This document shows positions 1-8,116 of a DNA stretch of 39,713 nucleotides, piece by piece (positions within the stretch are counted from its first letter, which is position 1; each line of letters begins with the position of its first letter). Both the position numbers and the translations under genes were made by a program. The notes under the pieces are model-generated. The model searched no databases, had not been told where the DNA came from, and worked only from the letters and a program-made list of their open reading frames with translations. The stretch comes from Nostoc sp. LPT (lineage in GTDB: Bacteria; Cyanobacteriota; Cyanobacteriia; Cyanobacteriales; Nostocaceae). The stretch is from positions 1-39,713 of the forward strand of contig NZ_JABXKF010000168.1 of assembly GCF_017115165.1 (NCBI RefSeq), read 5' to 3'.

Positions 1-41
1 AACTTCTCGCTGTGCTTGAGTCTCAAGCTCTTAAATACTAA
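1..41. other. Left-edge non-coding sequence with a small inverted repeat
   Basis: This lies just beyond the stop of the truncated aldo/keto reductase. It contains a perfect 6-bp inverted repeat (CTTGAG t CTCAAG, 15-27). None of the frames continues the reductase in a recognisable way. Confidence 0.3.
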
Positions 42-275
42 TTAGATAGTCAGGGGGTTGAATTGTCCCAGAAGTAACTCACTCCGACCATTCAATCTTC
101 CAGTTCCGTAAGAATCACCTGTATCAAATAAAGTTACATCGTTGCTTACACAAAGGTTAAAGACCGCTTGCAACTGCTCATCCATACTTTCGTCATATCC
201 CCAAAGCAGTTGGTTGCCCCAGGTCCAAGTGCCGCAGCCCATGCTTGGGAGGGAGAGTTTTTGGAGAGTCTGCAT
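42..275 (-). pseudogene. Truncated aldo/keto reductase (N-terminal fragment)
   Basis: The 77-residue frame reads as the N-terminus of an aldo/keto reductase, an NAD(P)H-dependent oxidoreductase with a TIM barrel. Visible family features are the opening MGCGTWTWGNQ strand, the FDTGDSYGTG segment holding the catalytic Asp and Tyr region, and GRSELLLGQF. Family members run to about 300 residues or more, but here the frame stops (TAA at 42-44) right after GQF. The 41 bases left before the window edge do not continue the fold in any frame I read. The start ATG (273-275) fits the usual N-terminus. The likeliest reading is a truncated or interrupted gene; a frameshift with the rest outside the window is also possible. 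Function is not expected from this fragment. Confidence 0.6.
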
Positions 276-424
276 CTTTGCTGTTTGTAGATTGCCTTAT
301 TAATTATCAGGCATATATAGCAGTCCGAAATCATTCATCAAAGAAAGGCAGGAGGTCGGAAGTCGGAGGCAGGAGGTTGTAGAAAATAATTTTTCTCTCT
401 GCCTTTCTTCGTTTAACCGAAGCA

Positions 425-450
425 CAAAAAAGGCAGACACTTTGTCTGCC
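425..450 (-). terminator. Rho-independent terminator of the RNA-binding protein gene
   Basis: A perfect 7-bp stem (GGCAGAC / GTCTGCC, 432-438 with 444-450) is followed on the minus strand by a T-rich run. It lies about 37 bp past the stop codon of the RRM gene. Confidence 0.8.
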
Positions 451-486
451 CTCAAGACCTTAGAGTTAAATTTTTGGTTTTAGACC

Positions 487-792
487 TTAATAGCGACCAC
501 CACCACCACCGCCATAGTTTCCTCGTCTACCACCTGAGGAACCGCCGTCTGTCTTGGGCTTGGCTTTATTAACTTTTAAGCTTCGACCCATCCATTCAGC
601 ATTATCAAGGGCATCAATTGCCGCTTGTTCTTGGGCGTCTGATTCCAATTCCACAAAGCCGAAACCTCTCATCCGACCTGTTTCTCGGTCGATAGGCAAT
701 TGAACATTTTTTACAGTTCCGTATTCTGCAAAGACTTGCCGGAGGTCATCTTCCTTAACCTCATAAGATAGATTACCGACGTAAATTGACAT
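487..792 (-). CDS. Cyanobacterial RRM RNA-binding protein with glycine-rich tail
   Basis: This is a single RNA-recognition-motif protein of 101 residues. RNP2 is IYVGNL (residues 3-8) and RNP1 is RGFGFVEL (42-49), both canonical, with the aromatic residues that stack on RNA. After about residue 82 comes a short tail rich in Gly, Arg and Tyr (GGRRGNYGGGGGGRY). This architecture matches the cyanobacterial Rbp family, several members of which are cold-induced or help locate mRNAs. The role of this particular member is not visible from sequence. The gene is monocistronic: it has its own terminator and a divergent neighbour (ilvA) about 400 bp away. The long AT-rich leader upstream would suit regulation in the 5' untranslated region, but that is inference. 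Confidence 0.93.
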   Translation of the reverse strand: MSIYVGNLSYEVKEDDLRQVFAEYGTVKNVQLPIDRETGRMRGFGFVELESDAQEQAAIDALDNAEWMGRSLKVNKAKPKTDGGSSGGRRGNYGGGGGGRY

Positions 793-1195
793 AGAATGTC
801 TCCAGAATCAGAGGATGTAGAGATTTAGATCCGGAGAGGTCTGTAATACAAGTATATATAAAAACAAACTGTACAGCCGAATTTCATCTTCCACGCATAC
901 TTTAACATAAATAGAGAAGTTATGTTCTTAAGTAAGACTATACTTAATCTGTCGATCTAAGTACTCAGATAGTTGGCAAAACTAGTTTCAAATCAACCTA
1001 GCAGCGATCGCATGAAATTTGCAGTCATCAAAAAGTTTCCATAACTGAACTTATTTCTCTTCAAAGAGTATTAATTAGTAATTTTTAAATTTTGTTCAAT
1101 CAAAATTTTCAAAGAGAGCAATTCAATAAAAGCAGTGCGATCGTTTGTAACGTAAAATTAATTTCCATCCAGCATTTGCTAACAGCTTGACGCCC
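793..1195. other. Divergent intergenic region between the RRM gene and ilvA
   Basis: About 400 bp, AT-rich, containing the start regions of both divergent genes. A TATATATA-like stretch near 853-860 is a possible promoter element for the minus-strand RRM gene. HIP1-like GCGATCGC lies near 1003-1010. No gene or RNA is recognised. Confidence 0.4.
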
Positions 1196-2707
1196 ATGTT
1201 TTGCGACTACCTGATCCAAATCCTGACTGCCCGTGTATATGATGTTGCCCAGGAAACACCACTGGAGTCTGCTCCAAATTTGTCTGCGCGGCTGAATAAT
1301 CAACTCCTGCTGAAACGCGAGGATATGCAGTCAGTATTTTCCTTTAAACTGCGGGGTGCTTATAACAAGATGGTGCAACTATCGCCAGATATATTGACAA
1401 AGGGTGTAATTGCAGCGTCTGCGGGGAACCATGCTCAAGGAGTCGCCCTTGCAGCCAATCGTTTGGGAACCAAAGCGATTATCGTCATGCCAATAACCAC
1501 ACCCCAAGTCAAGGTAGATGCGGTGAGAATGAGGGGCGGAGTAGTGGTGTTACATGGAAACACTTATGACGATGCTTATAGCTATGCCCGTGAATTAGAA
1601 GTAGAAAAAGGATTGACCTTTATTCATCCCTTTGACGATCCCCATGTAATTGCTGGACAGGGAACCATTGGGATGGAAATTTTACGGCAATATCAGCAAC
1701 CCATCCATGCAATTTTTGTGGCAATTGGAGGCGGCGGATTAATTTCTGGGATTGGGGCTTATGTAAAACGGTTGCGTCCCGAAATTAAGATTATTGGTGT
1801 TGAACCAGTAGATGCTGATGCCATGTCTCAATCACTCAAAGCCGGACATCGGGTGCGCTTGTCCCAAGTGGGGTTATTTGCTGATGGCGTGGCGGTGCGG
1901 GAAGTAGGTGAAGAAACCTTCCGTTTATGTCAGCAGTATGTAGATGAAATTATTTTGGTGGGTACAGACGATACTTGTGCTGCGATTAAAGACGTGTTTG
2001 AGGATACGCGATCAATTTTAGAACCAGCTGGTGCATTAGCGATCGCAGCTGCCAAAGCCTACGCCGAACGAGAACAAATCGAGGGACAAACCTTAATTGC
2101 TGTCGCCTGTGGTGCAAACATGAATTTTGATCGCCTCCGCTTTGTGGCAGAACGCGCAGAGTTGGGCGAACGTCGTGAAGCAATCTTTGCAGTCACAATT
2201 CCAGAGCAACGGGGAAGTATTCGCCAGTTTTGTGAATGTATTGGCAACCGTAATCTGACCGAGTTTAATTATCGCATTGCCGACGAAAAAACAGCCCATA
2301 TTTTTGTCGGCGTGCAAATTCAAAACCGTGCTGATGCTGTCAAGATGGTAGAAACCTTTGAAGCTCATGGATTTGAAACCCTTGATTTAACAGACGACGA
2401 ACTAACTAAACTACATCTGCGGCACATGGTGGGCGGACACTCTTCTCTAGCTAACAATGAATTGCTCTATCGTTTTGAGTTTCCCGAACGTCCCGGCGCA
2501 TTGATGAAATTTGTGACTTCCATGAGTCCCGACTGGAATATTAGTCTTTTTCACTACCGCAACAACGGTGCAGACTACGGACGAATCGTTGTCGGTATCC
2601 AGGTTCCCCCTCACGAGATGAAAGATTGGCAAGCTTTTCTCGACCACTTGGGCTATCGTTATTGGGATGAGAATAAGAATCCGGCATACAAGCTGTTTTT
2701 GGGATAG
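1196..2707 (+). CDS. ilvA: Threonine ammonia-lyase, biosynthetic
   Basis: The 503-residue product converts threonine to 2-oxobutanoate and ammonia, the first committed step of isoleucine synthesis. It is a PLP fold-type II enzyme: the Schiff-base lysine is in SFKLRGAYNKM (about residue 51), the Asn-containing SAGNHAQG motif follows, and the phosphate-binding glycine loop is AIGGGGLISG. The C-terminal part from about residue 330 shows two ACT-like regulatory segments (one begins AIFAVTIPEQRGSIRQF, the other RFEFPERPGALMKFV). That length and layout match the long, isoleucine-feedback-regulated form. The ATG at 1196 is preferred to the in-frame TTG at 1187 because relatives begin with a similar M-x-CDYL sequence. 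The gene stands alone. Confidence 0.95.
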   Translation: MFCDYLIQILTARVYDVAQETPLESAPNLSARLNNQLLLKREDMQSVFSFKLRGAYNKMVQLSPDILTKGVIAASAGNHAQGVALAANRLGTKAIIVMPITTPQVKVDAVRMRGGVVVLHGNTYDDAYSYARELEVEKGLTFIHPFDDPHVIAGQGTIGMEILRQYQQPIHAIFVAIGGGGLISGIGAYVKRLRPEIKIIGVEPVDADAMSQSLKAGHRVRLSQVGLFADGVAVREVGEETFRLCQQYVDEIILVGTDDTCAAIKDVFEDTRSILEPAGALAIAAAKAYAEREQIEGQTLIAVACGANMNFDRLRFVAERAELGERREAIFAVTIPEQRGSIRQFCECIGNRNLTEFNYRIADEKTAHIFVGVQIQNRADAVKMVETFEAHGFETLDLTDDELTKLHLRHMVGGHSSLANNELLYRFEFPERPGALMKFVTSMSPDWNISLFHYRNNGADYGRIVVGIQVPPHEMKDWQAFLDHLGYRYWDENKNPAYKLFLG

Positions 2708-2710
2708 GAG

Positions 2711-2872
2711 AGGACTGGGGACTGGGGACTGGGGACTGGGGAGATGAGGGAGACAAGGAGACAAACAAAACTCCTAACTCTTAACTCCTAACTCTTAACT
2801 CCTAACTCAGCACGGGCTAAACGCCCCGCTTCCGCTAACAGCACTCAGCACTCCTAACGCCCAATGCCCAAT
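2711..2872. repeat. Short tandem heptamer repeats downstream of ilvA
   Basis: Several runs typical of Nostocales follow one another. They are GGGGACT repeated about three times (2714-2740), a CTTAACTCCTAA-type alternation (2770-2808), and AATGCCC repeats (2860-2878). They separate two convergent genes and have no coding potential. Confidence 0.75.
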
Positions 2873-2879
2873 GCCCAAT

Positions 2880-3920
2880 TTAACGAGAACTCCCTTTCAA
2901 TATCAGATTTGAGTCCCAAGTATAGAAGCCGATTTGATTAGGAACCCTAGCGAATCTACCTGTCCGATAGCCTCTAGATAGTTCATTCAGCACCTTATTT
3001 TTGATCTCTCTAATTTGCTGAGAATCTAGTTCTCCATAAATTCCGGCAATGACTTCAGCAACGCTGAAAATTTTACCTGGATTTTGTTTTAACAGAGAGG
3101 TGAGGGCATCAATTAAGAATTGACCCTCAAAGGCTTTGAGCATCGGTACTGTTTTTGTCGGGGGAACGAAAGGCTTCTTATTTTTGTTCTTGATACTCCT
3201 AGAAGCACCATTGCGATTACCTGGAGCTACCAAACTTAAATCTAGAGTATAACAACCTGGCTCATCGGGAATAGTTACCCAGTAATTCCTTTCTCTGCCT
3301 TGGGTGAGGGAAGATTGCACTCTACCTTTAACTACTTTGAATAGATGGGAATCTAACTCTCCATAAAGTGATCGCACGATAAAATCGATATGACAAACAG
3401 TACCTATCTGTTCTTGCAATAGCTGTTTTATGGCTTCCATTCGCGAGATAGCGTGCTGATACTGAGGTAGCATCGGAATTTCCACTACCTTCGTTGAACT
3501 ATCGTTGTTCTCTGGGGCGGTCTTTGGATCTGTTGATGTCGTTAGAGATTGACTCTCTTTTGTATCAACAGCAGCAGAAAAGGAATTATTTATCTCAACT
3601 TGATCTGAGTCTTTTTGTACTGACTCTAAAGACTCCACCAAGTTGATTTCCTCAATATCATCAAGGGGTGATAAAAACCGCAGAGAACCTTCTGGAGAAA
3701 GATTTGAGGTTTCATCAGCCGTCGTTAATCTTGATATCTGCTTGTTGGCATCAGAAAAAGACCAGTTAGACAACAACGCTTCTACATGATCGAGCTGCGA
3801 TCGCGCCTGCACAAAGAGGCGTTCATACTCTTCTGTCAGGCGAGCATAATAGTCTCGTAATTCCAACAATGGTGAGAGAAAGTTGCCCGGAGGCGGTTCT
3901 AATTGTCCATTTTGAGTCAT
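2880..3920 (-). CDS. Hypothetical protein with a duplicated winged-helix-like domain
   Basis: I do not recognise a named family. The 346-residue protein has an N-terminal helical stretch (about 15-60), an acidic, Ser/Thr-rich linker (about 65-150), and then two copies of one domain at about 155-230 and 262-340. Both copies contain YGELDS (186-191 and 295-300, 109 residues apart). In each this is followed by a K/V-rich helix, an L-x-x-G turn and a P-x-x-x-G-x-YT-x-D ending. The helix-helix-strand pattern resembles small winged-helix domains such as HARE-HTH, which is inference. It begins 10 bp after the stop of the upstream zinc-ribbon-like gene, so the two are probably co-transcribed. A DNA- or protein-binding role is possible but unproven. 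Confidence 0.8.
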   Translation of the reverse strand: MTQNGQLEPPPGNFLSPLLELRDYYARLTEEYERLFVQARSQLDHVEALLSNWSFSDANKQISRLTTADETSNLSPEGSLRFLSPLDDIEEINLVESLESVQKDSDQVEINNSFSAAVDTKESQSLTTSTDPKTAPENNDSSTKVVEIPMLPQYQHAISRMEAIKQLLQEQIGTVCHIDFIVRSLYGELDSHLFKVVKGRVQSSLTQGRERNYWVTIPDEPGCYTLDLSLVAPGNRNGASRSIKNKNKKPFVPPTKTVPMLKAFEGQFLIDALTSLLKQNPGKIFSVAEVIAGIYGELDSQQIREIKNKVLNELSRGYRTGRFARVPNQIGFYTWDSNLILKGSSR

Positions 3921-3930
3921 AGGGCTTTAA

Positions 3931-4176
3931 TCAATTTAAATCCATGTCACTTTTATAAGACATTGCTCTGGGTTTTGCTTTGTGAGATCCTGGTTGGGAT
4001 TTCTTAGGCGGTTGGGGAGGGCGACATCTCTCACAATATAAAGGTCGAGGGCCGAAAGTCTCGCGCTTTGTCAGATCGTTACACTCTTTACAGACAAACT
4101 GGAAAACACGAGTATGAATCTGTCTTTTGTGCGCCCTGACAGTATATTCCCTAACATCAATGAATTTACTTGCCAT
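3931..4176 (-). CDS. Small zinc-ribbon-like protein
   Basis: This 81-residue basic protein has two CxxC knuckles, C29/C32 and C48/C51, spaced as in a zinc ribbon. The C-terminal part is rich in Lys, Pro and Arg. The N-terminus reads as beta strands (FIDVREYTVRAHKRQIHTRVFQF). It sits 10 bp upstream of the duplicated-domain gene on the same strand, so a shared transcript is likely. The function is unknown; nucleic-acid binding would fit the charge and the zinc ribbon. Start ATG at 4174-4176 with no obvious Shine-Dalgarno. Confidence 0.75.
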   Translation of the reverse strand: MASKFIDVREYTVRAHKRQIHTRVFQFVCKECNDLTKRETFGPRPLYCERCRPPQPPKKSQPGSHKAKPRAMSYKSDMDLN

Positions 4177-4591
4177 AATCAGGAATTGTGAATTGCCGTC
4201 GGATCAATGTCTTATCAATATAGCTATTCAAGCAAATCAAACCGCATCAGTGTGTGTTTATGTAGAAGTTTTATTGAAATCAGTCAATCTGACGCTTAGC
4301 ATAAATTGCAGATGAGCAACTTGATAGTTAGCTATTGACTACTCTTTCAGCATATAATTGGTGATGAGCAAACACTACTACCATTCTTTAGGGACAGCGA
4401 TTTACATTGCCCCGATTAGAAAAATGGGTAGGGGAAAGTGCAGGATTATTTACTTTCACTACTATTGATTGGCAAATCAAGCGATCGCCAGTGTGTCTAA
4501 TTGCCTATCATAAAATTACCCCACTTTTAACCCCTCTTCCTCATGGTAGAGGGATGATGCTTAACGTAGCTATTTCTATGCTATTTCTATC
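4177..4591. other. Intergenic region, no supported gene
   Basis: About 415 bp between the zinc-ribbon-like gene and the tonB terminator. It contains one HIP1-type octamer (near 4482) and a TTG-initiated open frame on the plus strand that runs across the terminator. That frame lacks any recognisable domain and I did not accept it. Confidence 0.4.
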
Positions 4592-4625
4592 TAAAAAACA
4601 ACCGCCTCCTAAAAACAGGAGGCGG
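4592..4625 (-). terminator. Rho-independent terminator of tonB-like gene
   Basis: A perfect 9-bp GC-rich stem (CCGCCTCCT / AGGAGGCGG, 4602-4610 with 4617-4625) has a 6-nt loop. On the minus strand it is followed by TTGTTTTTTA. It lies about 50 bp beyond the tonB stop codon. Confidence 0.85.
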
Positions 4626-4675
4626 TGTGCGATCGCTAATCAAAGTATGATTCCAGTAAGTTTTGTTTTGTCCCT

Positions 4676-6187
4676 CTACTGCTGACTAGGAGCAGTAGAC
4701 GGTGCAGCAGGTTGCGATTGACGTTGTTGGCGTAAACCGCGCAAAGAGTCCCGCAACTTGTTCTGGCTAGTGTTATCGTTACCTCTTCGCCGCCGCTGAT
4801 TTGTGGTAGTTTGTGGCTGTTGTGATGAATTGGTAGCCGCTCGCTCACGCCGGATGCGGCGTAAGGACTCTCTTGCACTTCCTTGAGTGCGATTTATCCT
4901 CGCTTCAGATGATGAGCCGGAGGTAATCATTTCTCTTCTTTGAGGTTCCAACCGTCTACTCAATCCAGATATTGCTGGTCTTGTGGCTGTAGCTTCATTA
5001 GATGGAGGTGTCAACTCTCTACGCCTACGTCTTGGATTTTCTGGTGTGGAGTTGGCAACTGCTGCTTGTCGGGTTCTCTCTTCTACTTCTCTTTTTCTTT
5101 GTTGTTGGTATTGGCGGTACTGCTGTGAATTTTCTTTAAAAGCCGAAGAGTTGACTCGCACCCCTTGTCTGCCAGCTTGTGCTGAATTAAACTTCCATTC
5201 ACGCGCTTGTCTCACCTGTTCTTCGTCCAATTCACGGTTTCCACTGGAGCTGGTTACCCGCACATTAGTGACATTGCCTTGATTATCAGTATCGAAAGAC
5301 AAACCTGTACGGCCTTCAATTCCTCGCCGTTTAAATGACTCTGGATACTTGAAACCACATTTGCGGCAGGCTGCACTATCATCACCATTACCCGAACTGT
5401 TAATTTTTGGAGGTGTTGGCGCTGTTGGTGCTGTTGCTACTGTCGGACGGTTTCCTACTCCATTGCCTATACCACTGCCAATTCCATTGCCTATACCACT
5501 GCCAATTCCTGATCCTCTACCACTGCCAATTCCTGAGCCTATACCACTGCCAATTCCTGAACCAATTCCTGAACCCCTACCACTGCCAGAGCCAGAGCCA
5601 ATTCCTGAACCTGTACCTGAACCTGAACCTGTACTTAAAGCAACGCCAGAGCCAGAACTACCAGAATTATCTGTCAAGACTGAACTACCACCGCCGCCGC
5701 CGCCACCGCCACCACCGCCGCTTTCAGGAGCAACAGTTTTTACAGGGACTTCTGGCTTAGAAGCAATTTGCCTATTTGTTGCTGGTGGGTTTTGAGTAGT
5801 TTGTTTTGGTTCTTGAACTGGCTGAATTCGAGTAGTTTGTTTTGGTTCTTGAACTGGCTGAATTTTTGGTCTTTCAATCAATTCTTGTACTGGTTTTTGT
5901 ACTGGCGGAGTTTCTATAGACTGTTTTTGAACAACTTCTGGTTCTTTCTTGGGTTCTTCTGGAATTTTTTCAAGTGGTTTTTCTGGTTCCGCAGTCGGAG
6001 CATCAACAATCGCCACCTCTATTGGTTCTTCTTCTCCTGTGGGCACTCTCGTCAAATAATTACTTATGCCTGAGGACAGTACGCCGATATGCAGCGCCAG
6101 TGAACCTATCAGACTGTAAGTCAGAAAAGACTTGAGAGCCTCAACTTCTTTGGAACGTTGCTCGACAGTAGTGCCGGAAAAGCTCAT
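4676..6187 (-). CDS. tonB: TonB-family energy transducer with Gly-Ser repeat and long C-terminal extension
   Basis: The 503-residue product should link the ExbB/ExbD proton channel to outer-membrane transporters. In order: a cytoplasmic N-tail; one membrane segment (about 20-40); a Pro/Glu/Lys-rich periplasmic stretch (50-150) with a direct duplication of IQPVQEPKQTT; a poly-Gly run (157-167); an (IGSG)n-type repeat (about 184-246); and a TonB C-terminal domain (about 274-350; YPESFKRRGIEGRTGLSF and a V-x-SSSGNRELDE-x-V-x-x-AREWKF ending). The TonB domain normally closes the protein, but here about 150 more residues follow, rich in Arg, Gln and Ser. A CxxC pair (274/277) precedes the domain. 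It diverges from two exbB-exbD cassettes, which supports the assignment. Confidence 0.88.
   Translation of the reverse strand: MSFSGTTVEQRSKEVEALKSFLTYSLIGSLALHIGVLSSGISNYLTRVPTGEEEPIEVAIVDAPTAEPEKPLEKIPEEPKKEPEVVQKQSIETPPVQKPVQELIERPKIQPVQEPKQTTRIQPVQEPKQTTQNPPATNRQIASKPEVPVKTVAPESGGGGGGGGGGGSSVLTDNSGSSGSGVALSTGSGSGTGSGIGSGSGSGRGSGIGSGIGSGIGSGIGSGRGSGIGSGIGNGIGSGIGNGVGNRPTVATAPTAPTPPKINSSGNGDDSAACRKCGFKYPESFKRRGIEGRTGLSFDTDNQGNVTNVRVTSSSGNRELDEEQVRQAREWKFNSAQAGRQGVRVNSSAFKENSQQYRQYQQQRKREVEERTRQAAVANSTPENPRRRRRELTPPSNEATATRPAISGLSRRLEPQRREMITSGSSSEARINRTQGSARESLRRIRRERAATNSSQQPQTTTNQRRRRGNDNTSQNKLRDSLRGLRQQRQSQPAAPSTAPSQQ
5451..5641 (-). repeat. Coding repeat for the (IGSG)n linker of TonB
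   Basis: Imperfect 6- and 12-bp units (plus-strand CCATTGCCTATA, CCACTGCCAATT and variants) encode Gly-Ile-Gly-Ser repeats inside tonB. Such a tract is prone to length change. It also creates long artefactual open frames (Pro-Leu-Pro-Ile repeats) on the opposite strand. Confidence 0.85.
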
Positions 6188-6424
6188 AGCTATTGCTACC
6201 TATTCTCACTAATTTAGTCATCTTAGAATGCATGGTTGCAAATATCAAGTAAAAAATTAAAATTATTTCCGGCAGTGTTATAAACAGTATACTTAATTAA
6301 TAAAAACATCTTTCTTTGAAATATACTGTTGATTATGACGATTTCTAGATAAAATTAATTTTTGTGTTATCCGTCAATTAGATTAATTTATGTAAAATAA
6401 AAAAATATTAAATAAAAATAATGA
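6188..6424. other. Divergent regulatory region between tonB and exbB
   Basis: Very AT-rich non-coding DNA between divergent transport genes, so it probably contains the tonB promoter. The stretch at 6416-6434 (start AATAATGAGAAT) matches the classical 19-bp Fur-box consensus at about 12 positions by eye. This fits an iron-transport role but is weak evidence alone. Confidence 0.35.
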
Positions 6425-6541
6425 GAATTAGGTTTGAAAAAATTACCATTATATTTTAAACTTTCTTGAGAAAAAGTTTCATTTTTGCGCTTGATTCTGG
6501 TAGTCTGAGTTTGTATTGTTGATGACGTTTAGAGGCACTAC
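6425..6541 (+). promoter_or_regulatory. Leader of exbB copy 1, duplicated upstream of copy 2
   Basis: This leader resembles 7999-8116 closely. Shared blocks include CATTATATT-TAAACTTT, TTGAGAAAAAGTTTCA, GATTCTGGTAGTCT and TGTATTGTTGAT-ACGTTT. Conservation of non-coding sequence suggests a common promoter or operator. AGAGG at about 6531-6535 serves as the ribosome-binding site. Confidence 0.6.
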
Positions 6542-7210
6542 ATGGGAATTCTGAATTTGTTTGAAGCAGGCGGTGTGGTCATGTTGCCCCTGCTGGCGTT
6601 TTCGGTGTTGGCAGGAGCACTAATGATTGAGCGGGCGAAGTTTTGGATACAGATTGGTAAGCGTCAAAACCGGGTGGTGCGAGAGGTTTTAAATCTTTAT
6701 CGACTTGATAATCTCGTTAGTGCTGTGGATAAGCTGCAAAAAAATGTAGATTTACCTATAGCACGCATTTTTCTGGCTGGACTACAGTTAGAAAGACCGA
6801 CTCCAGAAAAATTTCGTTTGGCTTTGAAAAGCGAGGCACAAGCAGAAATCCCTACGCTCAAGCGGTTTCAAGCTGTATTTGACACGATTATCGGTTTAGC
6901 GCCTCTGTTGGGACTTCTCGGCACAATTTTAGGATTAATTCGCTCATTTGCTGGATTGGATATCGGTGATGTCGGAGGTACTAAAACTGGTGCAGTTACT
7001 GCTGGTATTAGTGAAGCTTTAGTTGCTACCGCCTCAGGATTAGTTGTGGCTATCTTTGTGCTTTTAGGAGCCAGCATCTTCCGGGGACTATATCAGCGGC
7101 AGATAGCAATGATTCAAGAGTACGGCGGACAGCTAGAAATACTGTTCCTTGACCGTTATGACAAACTCGATCGCTACGAACAACAGGAGAAGTCCTATGG
7201 ATCTAGATGA
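6542..7210 (+). CDS. exbB: MotA/TolQ/ExbB proton-channel protein, copy 1
   Basis: This 222-residue inner-membrane protein is the channel partner of ExbD and powers TonB with proton-motive force. Three membrane segments are visible: near residues 8-26 (VVMLPLLAFSVLAGALMIE), about 115-140 (IIGLAPLLGLLGTILGLI) and about 155-180 (GLVVAIFVLLGASIF). The GLLGT-x-x-GLI signature and the TAGISEAL segment are typical of the family. The C-terminus is 13 residues longer than that of copy 2. The exbD start lies inside its last 14 bases, which suggests translational coupling. Confidence 0.93.
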   Translation: MGILNLFEAGGVVMLPLLAFSVLAGALMIERAKFWIQIGKRQNRVVREVLNLYRLDNLVSAVDKLQKNVDLPIARIFLAGLQLERPTPEKFRLALKSEAQAEIPTLKRFQAVFDTIIGLAPLLGLLGTILGLIRSFAGLDIGDVGGTKTGAVTAGISEALVATASGLVVAIFVLLGASIFRGLYQRQIAMIQEYGGQLEILFLDRYDKLDRYEQQEKSYGSR

Positions 7211-7601
7211 TAATGAACCAGATTTACAACCATTTATAAATGTAGTACCTCTGATTGATGTAATGTTTGCCCTTTTGACATTTTTTATTATGTCAACACT
7301 GTTTTTAACACGATCGGAAGGGTTGCCAGTAAATCTACCGAAGGCAGCCACGGCGAAGGAACAGCAAATTCCCACTAAAGTTACCATCACTGTAGATGAA
7401 AAAGGTCAGGTAAGCCTAAATCGCGATCCAATAGCAGTTAATGATTTAGCAGCGCGAGTGCGGACTTTAGTTGGTTCTAACCCAGATACATTGGTGATTA
7501 TTAATGCCGATCAAAAAGTCTTGCACGGTGAAATAGTGGGGATAATGGATCAAGTACGTCAGGTGAAGGGTGCAAGGCTAGCGATCGCTACCCAAAGATA
7601 A
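7197..7601 (+). CDS. exbD: ExbD/TolR biopolymer transport protein, copy 1
   Basis: This 134-residue protein has one N-terminal membrane helix (about 15-40; INVVPLIDVMFALLTFFIMSTLFL) and a periplasmic domain. The helix contains the conserved proton-pathway Asp in PLIDVMF. The ATG at 7197 is chosen over upstream in-frame starts because AGGAGA lies 6 bases before it and copy 2 aligns from the equivalent Met. It overlaps exbB by 14 nt. Confidence 0.93.
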   Translation: MDLDDNEPDLQPFINVVPLIDVMFALLTFFIMSTLFLTRSEGLPVNLPKAATAKEQQIPTKVTITVDEKGQVSLNRDPIAVNDLAARVRTLVGSNPDTLVIINADQKVLHGEIVGIMDQVRQVKGARLAIATQR

Positions 7602-7998
7602 GAAGTATATATATATTGTTTATCTCAATACTTCAAAATGTTTTGACCCAGGTTAAAATCTTTCCATCCATTAAAATCGCTTGCTTCAAATTCACCAACC
7701 ATTTTAACAACACTAGCAGCCAGAATTAACGGAAACTCTATATTCTGGCTCTTAACTGCAAACTCTTTCTTGTCTAATGACTATTATTAGTGTGAATGAA
7801 TTAAAAAGTGGTAGCTGTCAAACATTTGTAATGAGAAAGCAGCATAGGCGTAGACCGTCGTAGACATCGTTTGCTCCCGTATAAGCCTCAAAGAGATGAA
7901 GTCGAAAAACCCTTTTAAGGTAATAGCTCCCTTTGATATTGGACAATTTTTACTAAAAAAAATATGACTCTGGGATAAATCCTAAAGTAAATCAAAAT
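7602..7998. other. Intergenic spacer between the two exbB-exbD cassettes
   Basis: About 400 bp without a supported gene. It contains one copy of the dispersed TAG-CCGTCGTAGACATCG repeat (7842-7869) and runs into the duplicated leader of copy 2. Confidence 0.5.
7842..7869 (+). repeat. Dispersed repeat (core TAGCCCGTCGTAGACATCGC), copy A
   Basis: It reads GCATAGGCGTAGACCGTCG followed by TAGACATCG. It is almost identical to copies at 20212-20240 and 29748-29780, and reversed at 18635-18656. Confidence 0.8.
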
Positions 7999-8116
7999 TA
8001 TGATGATTTGATTTGAAAAATTTCTCATTATATTCTAAACTTTATTGAGAAAAAGTTTCAGCTTATCTCTAGATTCTGGTAGTCTTACTGTGTATTGTTG
8101 ATCACGTTTTAAGAAC
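7999..8116 (+). promoter_or_regulatory. Leader of exbB copy 2 (duplicate of 6425-6541)
   Basis: Aligned by eye with the first leader almost to the ATG, it shares TTGAGAAAAAGTTTCA and GATTCTGGTAGTCT. The AGAGG ribosome-binding site of copy 1 has changed to AAGAA here, so translation initiation may be weaker. Confidence 0.55.

Noticed and set aside
4407..4685. 92-codon plus-strand frame
   Set aside because: TTG start, no domain, and it runs through the tonB terminator hairpin into the tonB 3' end.
5349..5795. Long plus-strand open frame of Pro-Leu-Pro-Ile and Pro-Glu repeats
   Set aside because: It is the antisense shadow of the tonB Gly-Ser repeat; no start signal or independent domain.
6868..7077. 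Minus-strand frames inside exbB and other genes
   Set aside because: They are antisense shadows of strongly supported genes.
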